This document shows, one piece after another, positions 1 to 7,750 of a stretch of 64,000 nucleotides of DNA. Made by a program: the position numbers and the translations under genes. The DNA lies in the NCBI GenBank assembly GCA_041645435.1, contig JBAZQB010000005.1, positions 1 through 64,000 on the forward strand. The letters run 5' to 3'. The first letter of the stretch is position 1. Each line of letters starts with the position of its first letter. The notes under the pieces were generated by a model, which searched no databases, was not told where the DNA came from, and was given only the letters and a program-made list of their open reading frames with translations. Source of the DNA: Methanoregula sp. (GTDB taxonomy: Archaea; Halobacteriota; Methanomicrobia; Methanomicrobiales; Methanospirillaceae).

Positions 1-35
1 ATAATAGTATAAGACAGGCAGGTGGAGTGCCACAA

Positions 36-44
36 TTTATAAAT
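36..44 (+). promoter_or_regulatory. TATA box upstream of rpsL
   Basis: TTTATAAAT lies about 75 bases before the rpsL start codon, in an AT-rich stretch. It fits an archaeal TATA box driving rpsL-rpsG-fusA with a leader of roughly 50 bases. A second AT-rich stretch near position 60 is a weaker alternative. Confidence 0.55.
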
Positions 45-118
45 CGGACCCCCGCGATTGTATATATCTCAGTGTGGGTTATCGATAACCACAAAAACAA
101 CTAAAATGAGGTTATTTA

Positions 119-547
119 ATGGGACAGGGTAAATTTGCAGCCAGAAAGATGGTTCGGGACTCAAATAAGTTCCGGTGGGCAGACAAGAACTACGCCCGCC
201 GTGAGCTCAATCTCGATGTGAAGTCAGACCCGTGTGAGGGTGCTCCACAGGCGAGAGGTATCGTGCTGGAGAAAGTCGGTGTTGAGGCAAAGCAGCCCAA
301 CTCAGCTATCCGGAAGTGCGTGCGCGTGCAGCTGATCAAGAACGGACGCCAGGTCACCGCGTTTGCGGTGGGCGACGGAGCGATCAACTTCATCGATGAA
401 CACGACGAAGTCGAGATCGAAGGCATTGGCGGTCGTCTCGGTCGTTCCATGGGAGATATCCCCGGCGTCCGGTACGTGGTTACCAAAGTGAATAATGTCT
501 GCCTCCATGAAATGGTCATTGGCAGGAAAGAGAAACCGCGCAGGTGA
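119..547 (+). CDS. rpsL: 30S ribosomal protein S12 (uS12)
   Basis: S12 sits at the decoding centre of the small ribosomal subunit. The 142-residue product has the archaeal length and the conserved block around PNSAIRKCVRVQL, followed by the GRLGRSMGDIPGVRY region near the C-terminus. A GAGGT ribosome binding site lies 8 bases before the ATG. It is the first gene of rpsL-rpsG-fusA; its stop codon is read through in another frame by the ribosome binding site of rpsG. Confidence 0.98.
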   Translation: MGQGKFAARKMVRDSNKFRWADKNYARRELNLDVKSDPCEGAPQARGIVLEKVGVEAKQPNSAIRKCVRVQLIKNGRQVTAFAVGDGAINFIDEHDEVEIEGIGGRLGRSMGDIPGVRYVVTKVNNVCLHEMVIGRKEKPRR

Positions 548-552
548 TTGAG

Positions 553-1143
553 ATGACAGAAACCGAAGCAAAGAGCGCAGGACAGAAACTGCTGTTCAAC
601 AAATGGGACATTGGCGAAGTCAAGGTTATCGATCCCAGTCTTATACGCTATGTGACTCTCACCGCCCAGATCATCCCCCACTCCTGCGGCAAGTTCTCAC
701 GCCAGGAATTTGGCAAGAGCAACATGATGATTGTCGAGCGGCTTATCAACCGCCTCATGCAGACCGAGAATAATACCGGAAAGAAGCAGCTGGCAATCCG
801 GATCGTGCGGGATGCATTTGAGATCATCAACAAGAAGACCAAGCGCAACCCCATCGAAGTTCTGGTTGAGGCAATCGCCAACGCCGGTCCCCGGGAAGAG
901 ACCGTCCGCCTGAAATACGGTGGTATCAATGTTCCGAAGTCGGTTGACACTGCCCCCATGCGCCGTGTCGATACTGCCATTGGTTTCCTTGCAGAAGCAA
1001 CCCTGAAGGGATCCAGCACGAGCAAGAAGAGTGCAAGTGCAGTCCTTGCCGATGAACTCATCGCCGCCTCAAAGGGCGACATGAAGTGTTTCTCGGTAGG
1101 GAAAAAGGAAGAACGCGAGCGCATTGCAAAATCCGCCCGTTAA
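553..1143 (+). CDS. rpsG: 30S ribosomal protein S7 (uS7)
   Basis: S7 initiates assembly of the 30S head and lines the E site. The family is shown by NNTGKKQLAIRIVRDAFEII and the GGINVPKSVDTAPMRRVD region. An in-frame GTG at 544 overlaps the rpsL stop, but GGTGA just before position 553 is a good ribosome binding site for the ATG there, giving 196 residues. frhB in this window shows the same GGTGATTGA(A/G)ATG arrangement. Expression is presumably coupled to rpsL. Confidence 0.97.
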   Translation: MTETEAKSAGQKLLFNKWDIGEVKVIDPSLIRYVTLTAQIIPHSCGKFSRQEFGKSNMMIVERLINRLMQTENNTGKKQLAIRIVRDAFEIINKKTKRNPIEVLVEAIANAGPREETVRLKYGGINVPKSVDTAPMRRVDTAIGFLAEATLKGSSTSKKSASAVLADELIAASKGDMKCFSVGKKEERERIAKSAR

Positions 1144-1167
1144 ACATCTTTTTTTGAGGTAATTTTC

Positions 1168-3363
1168 ATGGTCCGCGGCAAAAAATCAGTCGAGCGCGTA
1201 ACTGAGCTCATGAAGGAACCGAAGCACATTCGGAACATCGGTATTGTGGCACACATTGACCACGGCAAGACGACTCTTTCTGACAACCTGCTTTCAGGTG
1301 CAGGCATCATCTCTGAGGAGCTTGCAGGAAAGCAGCTCTTCATGGACTCAGATCCGGAAGAGCAGGCCCGTGGTATCACTATTGACGCATCCAACGTCTC
1401 AATGGTGCATGAGTACGAAGGTCAGGATTACCTGATCAACATGATCGATACGCCCGGTCACGTTGACTTCGGTGGCGACGTCACCCGTGCGATGCGTGCG
1501 GTCGACGGTGCGGTTGTCCTCGTGGACGCAGTCGAGGGCACCATGCCCCAGACCGAGACCGTGCTCCGGCAGGCCCTCAAGGAGGGAGTCCGTCCCGTTC
1601 TCTTCATCAACAAGGTCGACCGGCTCGTCAACGAGCTGAAAGTCGATGAGATGGAGATGCAGATCCGTCTCGGCAAGGTTATCGATAAGGTCAACAAGCT
1701 CATCAAGGGTATGAACGAGGAAGCCTACAACAGCGGCTGGAAACTTGACGCTGGTGCAGGTACGGTAGCCTTTGGGTCTGCGCTCTATAACTGGGCAGTT
1801 TCGGTACCCTTCATGAAGAAGAGCGGAATCTCTTTTAAAATTGTTTTCGATAAGTGCCGTGCAGGCGACATGAAATACCTGGCAAAGAACAGTCCGCTCT
1901 CAGATGTTCTTCTGGATATCGTGGTTCATCAGCTGCCAAACCCCCTTGAAGCACAGAAGCGCCGTATCCCGATCATCTGGCACGGCGACAAGGAGTCCAA
2001 GGAAGGAAAGTCGATGATCAGCTGCGATCCCAAAGGTGCCGTCGCGATGATGGTCACTGATATCTCCTTTGATCCCCACGCCGGCGAAGTCGCCACCGGT
2101 CGCCTCTTTTCCGGCAGCCTCAAGCGCGGCGATTCACTCTATGTGATGGGTTCGGCATTGAAGGAAAACCGTCTCCAGCAGGTCGGTATCTTCATGGGTC
2201 CCAAGCGTGTCGAAGTCGAGGAGATCGTTGCCGGGAACATCGCCGCAGTCACTGGTCTCAAGGATGCAATTGTCGGATCTACGGTCAGCTCCCTCATGGA
2301 AGTTACGCCATTTGAATCCCTCAAGCACTACAGCGAACCCGTCATGACTGTTGCCGTCGAGGCAAAGAACATGAAGGATCTGCCCAAGCTTGTCGAAGTG
2401 CTCCGGCAGGTAGCGAAGGAAGACCCCACTCTTGCCATCTCCATCAACGAAGAGACCGGCGAGCACCTGATTGCCGGCATGGGAGAACTCCACCTTGAGA
2501 TCATCACGGGCCGTATCAAGCGCGACAAGGGTGTGGAAATTATTACTTCCCCGCCGATCGTGGTTTATCGTGAAACCGTTACCGGCACAGTTGAAAATGT
2601 TGAAGGCAAGTCCCCCAACAGGCACAACCGCTTCTACTTTACCCTCTCTCCCCTCCCCGATGAGATCGTCAACCTGATCAAGACCGGCGAAGTCTCCATG
2701 AACCAGCAGATGCTGGAGCGCCGTGACGTGCTCATCAAGGCCGGCATGGAAAAGGACGAGGCAAAGAGTGTCAAGATGATCAAGGGTACGAACATGCTCA
2801 TCGACAGCACCAAAGGTATCCAGTACCTCAACGAGACCATGGAACTGGTCATCGAAGGTATCCACGAGGCACTTGCCGGTGGTCCTCTTGCTGACGAGCC
2901 TGTCCAGAACCTGAAGATGGTTCTTACCGATGTCAAGCTCCACGAGGATGCAATTCACCGTGGTCCGGCACAGGTCATCCCTGCAGTCCGTGGCGCAATC
3001 AAGGGCGGCCTGCTGCTTGCCGGCGACTCGCTTCTTGAACCCGTCCAGAAGATCCAGATCACGGTTCCGATGGACCAGATGGGTGCGGCAACCTCCCAGA
3101 TCCAGGGACGTCGCGGCCAGGTCTTCGATATGACCAGCGAAGGCGACACGATAACCGTTGCCGGTAAGGCTCCGGTCGCTGAGCTCTTCGGGTTTGCCGG
3201 TGATATCCGGTCTGCAACCGAAGGTCGTGCCATGTGGAACACGGAGTTTATCGGATTTGAACTCGTGCCCAACAACATGGTCAAGGAAGTCGTTGTGGCA
3301 ATCCGCAAGCGCAAGGGCTTAAAAGAGCAGATGCCTACGCCGAGCGATTACCTCTCTGTATAA
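1168..3363 (+). CDS. fusA: Translation elongation factor 2 (aEF-2)
   Basis: This GTPase drives ribosomal translocation. The 731-residue product has the G1 motif AHIDHGKTT near residue 31, the switch region ARGITI, the G3 motif DTPGHVDFGGDV, the G4 motif INKVD, and the C-terminal domain IV/V regions including the conserved segment RGAIKGGLLLAGD. A GAGGT ribosome binding site precedes the ATG. In many Euryarchaeota EF-1 alpha and rpsJ follow; here a 700-base non-coding stretch and an accessory island follow instead. Confidence 0.98.
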   Translation: MVRGKKSVERVTELMKEPKHIRNIGIVAHIDHGKTTLSDNLLSGAGIISEELAGKQLFMDSDPEEQARGITIDASNVSMVHEYEGQDYLINMIDTPGHVDFGGDVTRAMRAVDGAVVLVDAVEGTMPQTETVLRQALKEGVRPVLFINKVDRLVNELKVDEMEMQIRLGKVIDKVNKLIKGMNEEAYNSGWKLDAGAGTVAFGSALYNWAVSVPFMKKSGISFKIVFDKCRAGDMKYLAKNSPLSDVLLDIVVHQLPNPLEAQKRRIPIIWHGDKESKEGKSMISCDPKGAVAMMVTDISFDPHAGEVATGRLFSGSLKRGDSLYVMGSALKENRLQQVGIFMGPKRVEVEEIVAGNIAAVTGLKDAIVGSTVSSLMEVTPFESLKHYSEPVMTVAVEAKNMKDLPKLVEVLRQVAKEDPTLAISINEETGEHLIAGMGELHLEIITGRIKRDKGVEIITSPPIVVYRETVTGTVENVEGKSPNRHNRFYFTLSPLPDEIVNLIKTGEVSMNQQMLERRDVLIKAGMEKDEAKSVKMIKGTNMLIDSTKGIQYLNETMELVIEGIHEALAGGPLADEPVQNLKMVLTDVKLHEDAIHRGPAQVIPAVRGAIKGGLLLAGDSLLEPVQKIQITVPMDQMGAATSQIQGRRGQVFDMTSEGDTITVAGKAPVAELFGFAGDIRSATEGRAMWNTEFIGFELVPNNMVKEVVVAIRKRKGLKEQMPTPSDYLSV

Positions 3364-3386
3364 TCTTTTACCCAATTACCCAGTCC

Positions 3387-3406
3387 CTTATTTTTTCTTT
3401 TTTTCA
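3387..3406 (+). terminator. T-rich terminator after fusA
   Basis: A run of mostly T (TTATTTTTTCTTTTTTTC) begins 25 bases after the fusA stop. Archaeal RNA polymerase terminates at such tracts without a hairpin. It ends the rpsL-rpsG-fusA unit. Confidence 0.6.
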
Positions 3407-3469
3407 TACACTGCACCACTTCAACCCTCACATGCACCATACTGTATGCTGTATTTATGAGAATTTTTC

Positions 3470-3735
3470 GCAGCAGATCCCGCTTAAAAAATATCAACCA
3501 GACCCTGCCCGGAATAGTTTGAGCAAACCTTGAGTGAAAATTTTTCATCGAACTTTGATTTTTATTTTTGAACCAGACCTTGCTTGAAAAATTTCAATCA
3601 ATGTCTGATTTTTAATTTTGAGCCGGACTTTGCTTGAAAAAAAATTTCCGGACTCTGCTTAAAAATTTTCGATCGAACCCCGATTAAAAAATGTTAACCG
3701 GACTTTGATCGAAAATCTTTGAAGGGTTCCCGATT
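3470..3735 (+). repeat. Array A of degenerate hairpin-forming repeat
   Basis: About nine copies of a degenerate unit near AAYCAGACTTTGMTTGAAAA are separated by AT-rich linkers of about 10-20 bases. Better copies have the form TTTTCAAYCA-GACTT-TGATTGAAAA, so each unit can fold as a short stem with a 5-base loop. The same unit recurs in array B (15984-16659) in the same orientation, at the other border of the accessory island. No ORF is supported here. Function unknown. Confidence 0.75.
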
Positions 3736-3787
3736 ACAATTTTTTGACTCTGGGATTTTAAGGAGATTTGACGCTTTTGGGGGTTCC

Positions 3788-3930
3788 GGCGCTTCGCGCC
3801 TCCACCCCCGCCGCGTGGGCATCCCCCATGTAGCGATAACGCTCCACGCGGTTGATGCAAACCCGATACCATGAAGGGGGGTCAAGGGGTGCTCCCCTTG
3901 GGGTGCTTCCCCCTCTGGGGGAGAGAGGGG
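3788..3930. other. Cluster of strong hairpins, possible structured RNA
   Basis: GC-rich non-coding DNA holding several perfect inverted repeats in a row: GGCGC-TTC-GCGCC at 3788-3800; CCGCGTGG at 3811-3818 pairing with CCACGCGG at 3844-3851, enclosing AGCG-ATAA-CGCT; CAAGGGG-TGCT-CCCCTTG at 3883-3900; and CCCCC-TCT-GGGGG near 3910-3922. The base composition differs sharply from the AT-rich repeats just before it. A short plus-strand ORF here (3871-4059) looks spurious. It could be a structured RNA or a mobile-element remnant. Confidence 0.45.
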
Positions 3931-4008
3931 GTCACACTCGCTGCTGCTGAAGAAAATAACCCGACGAATAGAGAAAGGAGTTCTCAAGAGTCGGATAACT
4001 CAGGTCAA

Positions 4009-4056
4009 CCAAAAAAAAAGTTAGGACCGGGGAAATTCTCCGGTCCCGTTTGTTTT
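4009..4056 (-). terminator. Hairpin plus T-run terminator of the minus-strand operon
   Basis: GGACCGG at 4024-4030 pairs with CCGGTCC at 4040-4046. On the minus strand the hairpin is followed by nine T residues (the A-run at 4010-4018). It lies just beyond the last gene of the 4064-5590 operon. T-rich sequence on the plus side (4049-4056) could also stop transcripts arriving from the left. Confidence 0.65.
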
Positions 4057-4063
4057 TAGCGTA

Positions 4064-4204
4064 TTACTTTGGGTTGTTTCCGCCCGATTCCATGTGGTCC
4101 AGTACCCGGTCCCACACTACCAGCATACCGGGGATGATCACGTAGGCGAGCAGACCCGTCCCGAGGAACGCCCCCATGATGATGAGTTCGTTGTCCATCA
4201 TCAT
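4064..4204 (-). CDS. Small single-pass membrane protein, unknown
   Basis: 46 residues starting at MMMDNE, with a hydrophobic segment at about residues 7-31 (IIMGAFLGTGLLAYVIIPGM) and a short charged tail. A longer reading in the same frame is out-of-frame shadow of the upstream gene. The start ATG overlaps the TGA of the upstream gene by one base, so translation is probably coupled. It is the last gene of the operon and is followed by a good terminator. Size and topology resemble holin-like or toxin-like peptides, but no family is recognised. Confidence 0.6.
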   Translation of the reverse strand: MMMDNELIIMGAFLGTGLLAYVIIPGMLVVWDRVLDHMESGGNNPK

Positions 4205-4707
4205 CACTCCAGTGCCGGTACGGTGTCTGCCCAGGTCTCGACCCTGCTCCGGATGGCTTCGTCCGTGAATGACGTAAGGGTCACCTGGTCGCGGCTGAAG
4301 TTGACGGAGTAGATCTCGCCGTTTGCATCGTGGCACCGCAGGGTTGTTGCGTACTTCTCGTTGTCGGAGTCCCGGAAGTTTGTTCCCCCGAAGGTTGTCT
4401 TCAACTGGACATCGTCCTTGATCTGGTTTGCGGCGCTCGTGAAGGCCGCGATGGTGGAGGCCCGGATGGTAATGACCGCGATGGTGTTGGCCTCTGCGTC
4501 CTGGTATACGATCCGTGCGGTGTAACCCTGCTTGCTCTTCTCTACGGGTGCGTGGCTCACTCCCGATGCGTTGTAGGAAACGCACTGGAAGGGGTTGTTC
4601 GTGATGACGCCCTGGACAATGTTGTCAAAGGCCGTCACATCGGCTATCGGTTCGACGATCTTCCGAACCGCGCTCTTGGTTGTGCTGCTGATGCTAAAGT
4701 CTGCCAT
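4204..4707 (-). CDS. Hypothetical protein of the island operon
   Basis: 167 residues, soluble, no signal peptide or membrane segment. A strong AAAGGAGTGAT ribosome binding site sits before the ATG. The sequence alternates predicted strands and helices, with no motif I can tie to an enzyme; two cysteines occur (VQGVITNNPFQC and TTLRC). It lies between an Arg-rich small ORF and a membrane peptide in the same operon, with one-base overlap to the latter. The strong ribosome binding site makes it the best-supported gene of the group. No function can be given. Confidence 0.7.
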   Translation of the reverse strand: MADFSISSTTKSAVRKIVEPIADVTAFDNIVQGVITNNPFQCVSYNASGVSHAPVEKSKQGYTARIVYQDAEANTIAVITIRASTIAAFTSAANQIKDDVQLKTTFGGTNFRDSDNEKYATTLRCHDANGEIYSVNFSRDQVTLTSFTDEAIRSRVETWADTVPALE

Positions 4708-4723
4708 AATCTATCACTCCTTT

Positions 4724-4990
4724 CTAGTTTTTTCCTTGTCCTGGTTCCTCCCTGGCCGGGCCGTTGTGGCGAGCCGACCTCCGCGTTTCGCGACCTGGAT
4801 CCTCTGGATCCGTGGTGCGAGCAGACGAGGGCTCTGAGCGGTCCGTGCCATACTGGTCTCTCCTGGATTTGGCGGGACCCACGATGGTTCTCATCGCGTT
4901 CCCGGTGTTTGTTCGGACTTCTGTACTCTGGTGTCTTGCGGGGCGCCCGTTTGACATACCAATATGGGTTTTTCGAGAGTATACTCCCAT
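4724..4990 (-). CDS. Small Arg-rich hydrophilic protein, hypothetical
   Basis: 88 residues, strongly basic and polar, low in hydrophobic residues and probably disordered. It starts one base after the TGA of the upstream gene, and the next gene begins 16 bases beyond its stop, so it fits the operon. No ribosome binding site is obvious at the first ATG; an internal Met at residue 12 is an alternative start. The composition could suit nucleic-acid binding, but a non-coding spacer cannot be excluded. Confidence 0.4.
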   Translation of the reverse strand: MGVYSRKTHIGMSNGRPARHQSTEVRTNTGNAMRTIVGPAKSRRDQYGTDRSEPSSARTTDPEDPGRETRRSARHNGPAREEPGQGKN

Positions 4991-4991
4991 T

Positions 4992-5456
4992 TCAGGGGGT
5001 ACGAACCGGCGCGTTTGCAGCCCCGGCCTCCGGTTCCGGGGCTGCTGTCATGCGGATCGGATGATCGGCTCTTCGCGGGAGGATTGAGCCGTTCCAGCTG
5101 TACCGGATCTGCGGGCTGAAGGGGGCATCCATGCGGGCGAGGTTGCCCCGGACAACCTCGTACCAGACCCAGCCGTGCGGCCGGGAGGTGATCCAGAGCT
5201 CGCGGTTGCAGGGCGTCCCGATGCCGGTCTCCGTGAGCGCGGCAATCCGGTCAGCGTATGCTTCCATGACCGCGTGGGCATTATTGATGGGAACCTTCGA
5301 CCGGATCGCGATGATGGTGGTCGGTCCCACGTTATCGCCGGCGATGATATCAACCGGGCTGCCGGTCCCGGTGATCTTGAATACGCGTTTCTGGTGTGCA
5401 AGCGCGATGAGGACTGCTTCATCCACTACCCGGTTTGCGTGGTGCTGGCCGGTCAT
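4992..5456 (-). CDS. Hypothetical protein with a degenerate PD-(D/E)XK-like pattern
   Basis: 154 residues from the ATG at 5456, which overlaps the TGA of the upstream small ORF as ATGA; an in-frame start at 5465 is less likely. An N-terminal helix is followed by GTGSPVDIIAGDN, then TTIIAIRSK, and later ELWITSRPHGWVWYEV. The order resembles archaeal Holliday-junction resolvase/restriction folds (G-x-P-x-D...hhhhExK...Q/helix), but the E and K positions read A and R, so catalysis is doubtful. The C-terminal 35 residues are Pro/Ala-rich. The fold assignment is inference only. Confidence 0.55.
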   Translation of the reverse strand: MTGQHHANRVVDEAVLIALAHQKRVFKITGTGSPVDIIAGDNVGPTTIIAIRSKVPINNAHAVMEAYADRIAALTETGIGTPCNRELWITSRPHGWVWYEVVRGNLARMDAPFSPQIRYSWNGSILPRRADHPIRMTAAPEPEAGAANAPVRTP

Positions 5457-5590
5457 TCCTCCCACTCTCCTGTCATTGCACCAATGCCGGATACGCTCCT
5501 GCCGGTTGCGATCTGCCTGCCATTGTTCATAGTGTTCTCCTGCTGTTCCTGGTTCTTTTCTGTTCCGTATACTGCGGGTAATCCGTTCAT
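5453..5590 (-). CDS. Short leader ORF of the island operon
   Basis: 45 residues starting MNGLPAVYG and ending GEWEE; polar, Gln/Glu-rich. It overlaps the next gene as ATGA, which argues that it is translated. An internal Met (residue 21, position 5530) has a better ribosome binding site (CAGGAG, 7 bases upstream), so the peptide may be only 25 residues. No promoter is clear upstream; the gap to the 73-residue gene at 5782 is about 190 bases. Confidence 0.4.
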   Translation of the reverse strand: MNGLPAVYGTEKNQEQQENTMNNGRQIATGRSVSGIGAMTGEWEE

Positions 5591-5781
5591 TTTTTCACTT
5601 CTGCTGGGTTTTTGTTCGACAACGATTCCTTCGGGCGCTGGTGCTCAAACGATCTCTATCCAAAGACGCCGGTCCGGGGAGAGCCGGGGCTATTATCCTG
5701 AAATTTGCTGCTTTTTTCGAATCGGCAGGTAACCTACAGGATTACGACCACGATTAAGAACCCGGAACACCGGACCGACGT

Positions 5782-6003
5782 CTACTGACGATTTTTAAAG
5801 AAGGTGAAGAGCGAGAAGAGTGGGGCGTGGCCGCTCGTTAACCTGTACCGCTTCCCCATGTCCAGAACATTTCCATCGGCTGCTACAAGGACCGGTTTTG
5901 CACGGCGAACTGCTGATAAGATTTCAGGCTCGAACACGCGGGCTATTCCCGCGAATTTTGCTTTGAGCCACTTCATTGTTCGTCCGACGTATCTGCTGAT
6001 CAT
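5782..6003 (-). CDS. Small basic hypothetical protein
   Basis: 73 residues with an amphipathic start (MKWLKAKFAGIARVFEPEI) and a basic, aromatic end. A TATA box (6031-6040 on this strand) lies at the right distance for a leaderless start at 6003, which favours it over the plus-strand reading of the same DNA. The second Met at 5976 is an alternative start. It may head the same transcript as the 4064-5590 operon. No family recognised. Confidence 0.5.
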   Translation of the reverse strand: MISRYVGRTMKWLKAKFAGIARVFEPEILSAVRRAKPVLVAADGNVLDMGKRYRLTSGHAPLFSLFTFFKNRQ

Positions 6004-6030
6004 TGTATTGATCCGAATGTTAACCGGTCG

Positions 6031-6040
6031 GGTTATAAAC
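6031..6040 (-). promoter_or_regulatory. TATA box for the 73-residue gene
   Basis: Read on the minus strand, GTTTATAACC sits about 30 bases before the ATG at 6003, as expected for a leaderless archaeal transcript. Confidence 0.5.
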
Positions 6041-6450
6041 TCTCGCTTTGGTTCGGGTTTTTTCGCAGTTAATATGGTGCGTATGCGGGAATCAGGGCTT
6101 GGATTGGGTTTGGATTGGCATAACCTCTGGGTTAGCTTAATCGGGAGGTGGAAGCGCGGCTGCGGGATTTGTAACGGAGGGTTTTGCGGGGCCGGATTCG
6201 GTAGGGGAGTGGGAGGGGCGGCAAATTAACCGGGCATGATCTTGTTTGCAGATTGGCTGGATCCTCTCTCTATGTACTGTATAGTATAGGGGCCAGAAGC
6301 GGGCGTTTTTGCACTATACTAAGTGGCATGCCAGGGCCGAGTAGGATTCGGGAGAAGGGGTGATCAGGATCGCTGAAGGAAAATGAGAGACCTGTCCGGC
6401 ATTACGATTCGGTTTAATGGGAATCAACGATTAAGACCCCGGATTGTTTC

Positions 6451-6541
6451 CCCGTTTACTTACACAACCAAACCCGTTCTAAGTATATACAATGTATACA
6501 TACACGGTTTTGTGCCTAATGCGTAAACTCCCGTTTACTTA
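6451..6541 (+). promoter_or_regulatory. Direct repeats and palindrome upstream of the Fic gene
   Basis: CCCGTTTACTTA occurs at 6451-6462 and again at 6530-6541. Between them TATACA-A-TGTATA forms a perfect palindrome at 6486-6498. This looks like an operator and promoter region for the Fic gene starting at 6600. The rest of the 6041-6599 gap holds G-rich sequence without a supported gene; a related ACTGTATAGTATA motif is seen near 6270-6290. Confidence 0.45.
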
Positions 6542-6599
6542 GAGCCGTGGATTTATTGTAGATGAACCCAGAATATAGTTGCAGGAGTTGTGGTGAATT

Positions 6600-7742
6600 A
6601 TGGGAAGAAAAGCCGGGGAACTTGTCCGACAGGATCGAGGGTTTGATGCATTCATCCCCAATCCGTTACCGCCGGAGATTGAATACGATGATGAGCTGCA
6701 TTTTCTCCTCTCGAAGGCAGACGCAGCCTTGGCCCGCCTTGACGGGGTAACCGAGGTTCTCCCGAATCCCGATATCTTTGTTGCAATGTACGTGAAGAAG
6801 GAAGCACTGCTCTCCGCCCAGATTGAAGGAACGCAGGTCTCCCTTCAGGGTGTGCTGGAGTTCGAAGCAAACCTCAAGCCAAAGGAGGATATCCGCGATA
6901 TCAGGGAAGTCATCAATTACATACGGGCCATGAATTATGGCGTTGAGCAACTCCAGAAGGGTGACCTGGACCTTGCGTTAATCAACGAGTCCCATAAGAC
7001 GCTCATTACCGGCACAAGAGGTTCGGATAAAAATCCCGGCAGATATAAAGACAAACAGAATTTCCTGGGAACCCCGGGAGGGACGATCTTTCAGGCATCA
7101 TTTATCCCCCCGCCACCGGCAAAAATTGAACCGCTTATGCTGGAGCTTGAAAAATTCATCCAGGAAAAAGACAAACTGCCGGTACTCATCAAAATTGCAC
7201 TGATTCACGCACAGTTTGAAACGATCCACCCCTATCTTGACGGTAACGGGAGAATGGGCCGGCTTCTCATCACGTACTATCTCTACTGGACGAAATCGCT
7301 GTCAAGGCCCCTGCTTTATCTGAGTTTCTATCTGAAGAAATACAAACCGGAATATGCTGAACACCTCAACAGGATCCGGTTCCATGATGACTGGGAAGCC
7401 TGGCTGAAATTTTTCTTAAAGGGTGTTATCGAGGTATCCGAGAATGCGATCCAATCGGCACGGGAGATTATCGCGTTGAAGGATAGTTCGATTAAAAAAC
7501 TGATCGAAAACAAGGTGGGAGGAACGAATGCGATCCGATTACTCGATCTCTTATTCGACAATCCAACCGTATCAATACGGGAAGTTGCGGATAAACTGGA
7601 GATCAGCCCGGTTGCTGCAAATAAACTGGTCAACAAAATGGTAGGCTTAGGAATCCTGCTTGAAATCACCGGAAAAGAGCGCTACCAGATGTTTGCATTT
7701 GTCGATTTTATTAAAATTATAGAAAAAGGGACACGAGTGTAA
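6600..7742 (+). CDS. Fic family protein (putative AMP-transferase) with C-terminal wHTH
   Basis: Fic enzymes usually transfer AMP from ATP to a protein hydroxyl. The core motif HPYLDGNGRMGR is intact at about residues 210-221, so it is likely active. The N-terminal region has SAQIEG at residues 72-77, matching the inhibitory (S/T)xxxE(G/N) motif of class II Fic proteins, so activity is probably self-inhibited. The last 80 residues look like a winged helix (VSIREVADKLEISPVAANKLV). The 380 residues are typical. It converges on the restriction-modification locus, where Fic genes are often seen. GGTGA lies very close to the ATG. Confidence 0.9.
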   Translation: MGRKAGELVRQDRGFDAFIPNPLPPEIEYDDELHFLLSKADAALARLDGVTEVLPNPDIFVAMYVKKEALLSAQIEGTQVSLQGVLEFEANLKPKEDIRDIREVINYIRAMNYGVEQLQKGDLDLALINESHKTLITGTRGSDKNPGRYKDKQNFLGTPGGTIFQASFIPPPPAKIEPLMLELEKFIQEKDKLPVLIKIALIHAQFETIHPYLDGNGRMGRLLITYYLYWTKSLSRPLLYLSFYLKKYKPEYAEHLNRIRFHDDWEAWLKFFLKGVIEVSENAIQSAREIIALKDSSIKKLIENKVGGTNAIRLLDLLFDNPTVSIREVADKLEISPVAANKLVNKMVGLGILLEITGKERYQMFAFVDFIKIIEKGTRV

Positions 7743-7750
7743 TTATCCCC

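Noticed and set aside
2134..2958. 274-residue minus-strand ORF inside fusA
   Set aside because: Antisense shadow of the highly conserved EF-2 gene, caused by its codon use.
3871..4059. 62-residue plus-strand ORF
   Set aside because: Falls across hairpins and the terminator; composition reflects the GC-rich element.
4064..4585. 173-residue reading of the small membrane protein gene
   Set aside because: The first 127 residues are an Arg/His-rich out-of-frame translation of the overlapping 4204-4707 gene; only the last 46 residues look real.
4330..5064. 244-residue plus-strand ORF
   Set aside because: Antisense to the coupled minus-strand operon, with unnatural composition.
5804..6229. 141-residue plus-strand ORF
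   Set aside because: Overlaps the better-supported 73-residue minus-strand gene; Gly/Arg-rich low-complexity end and no ribosome binding site.
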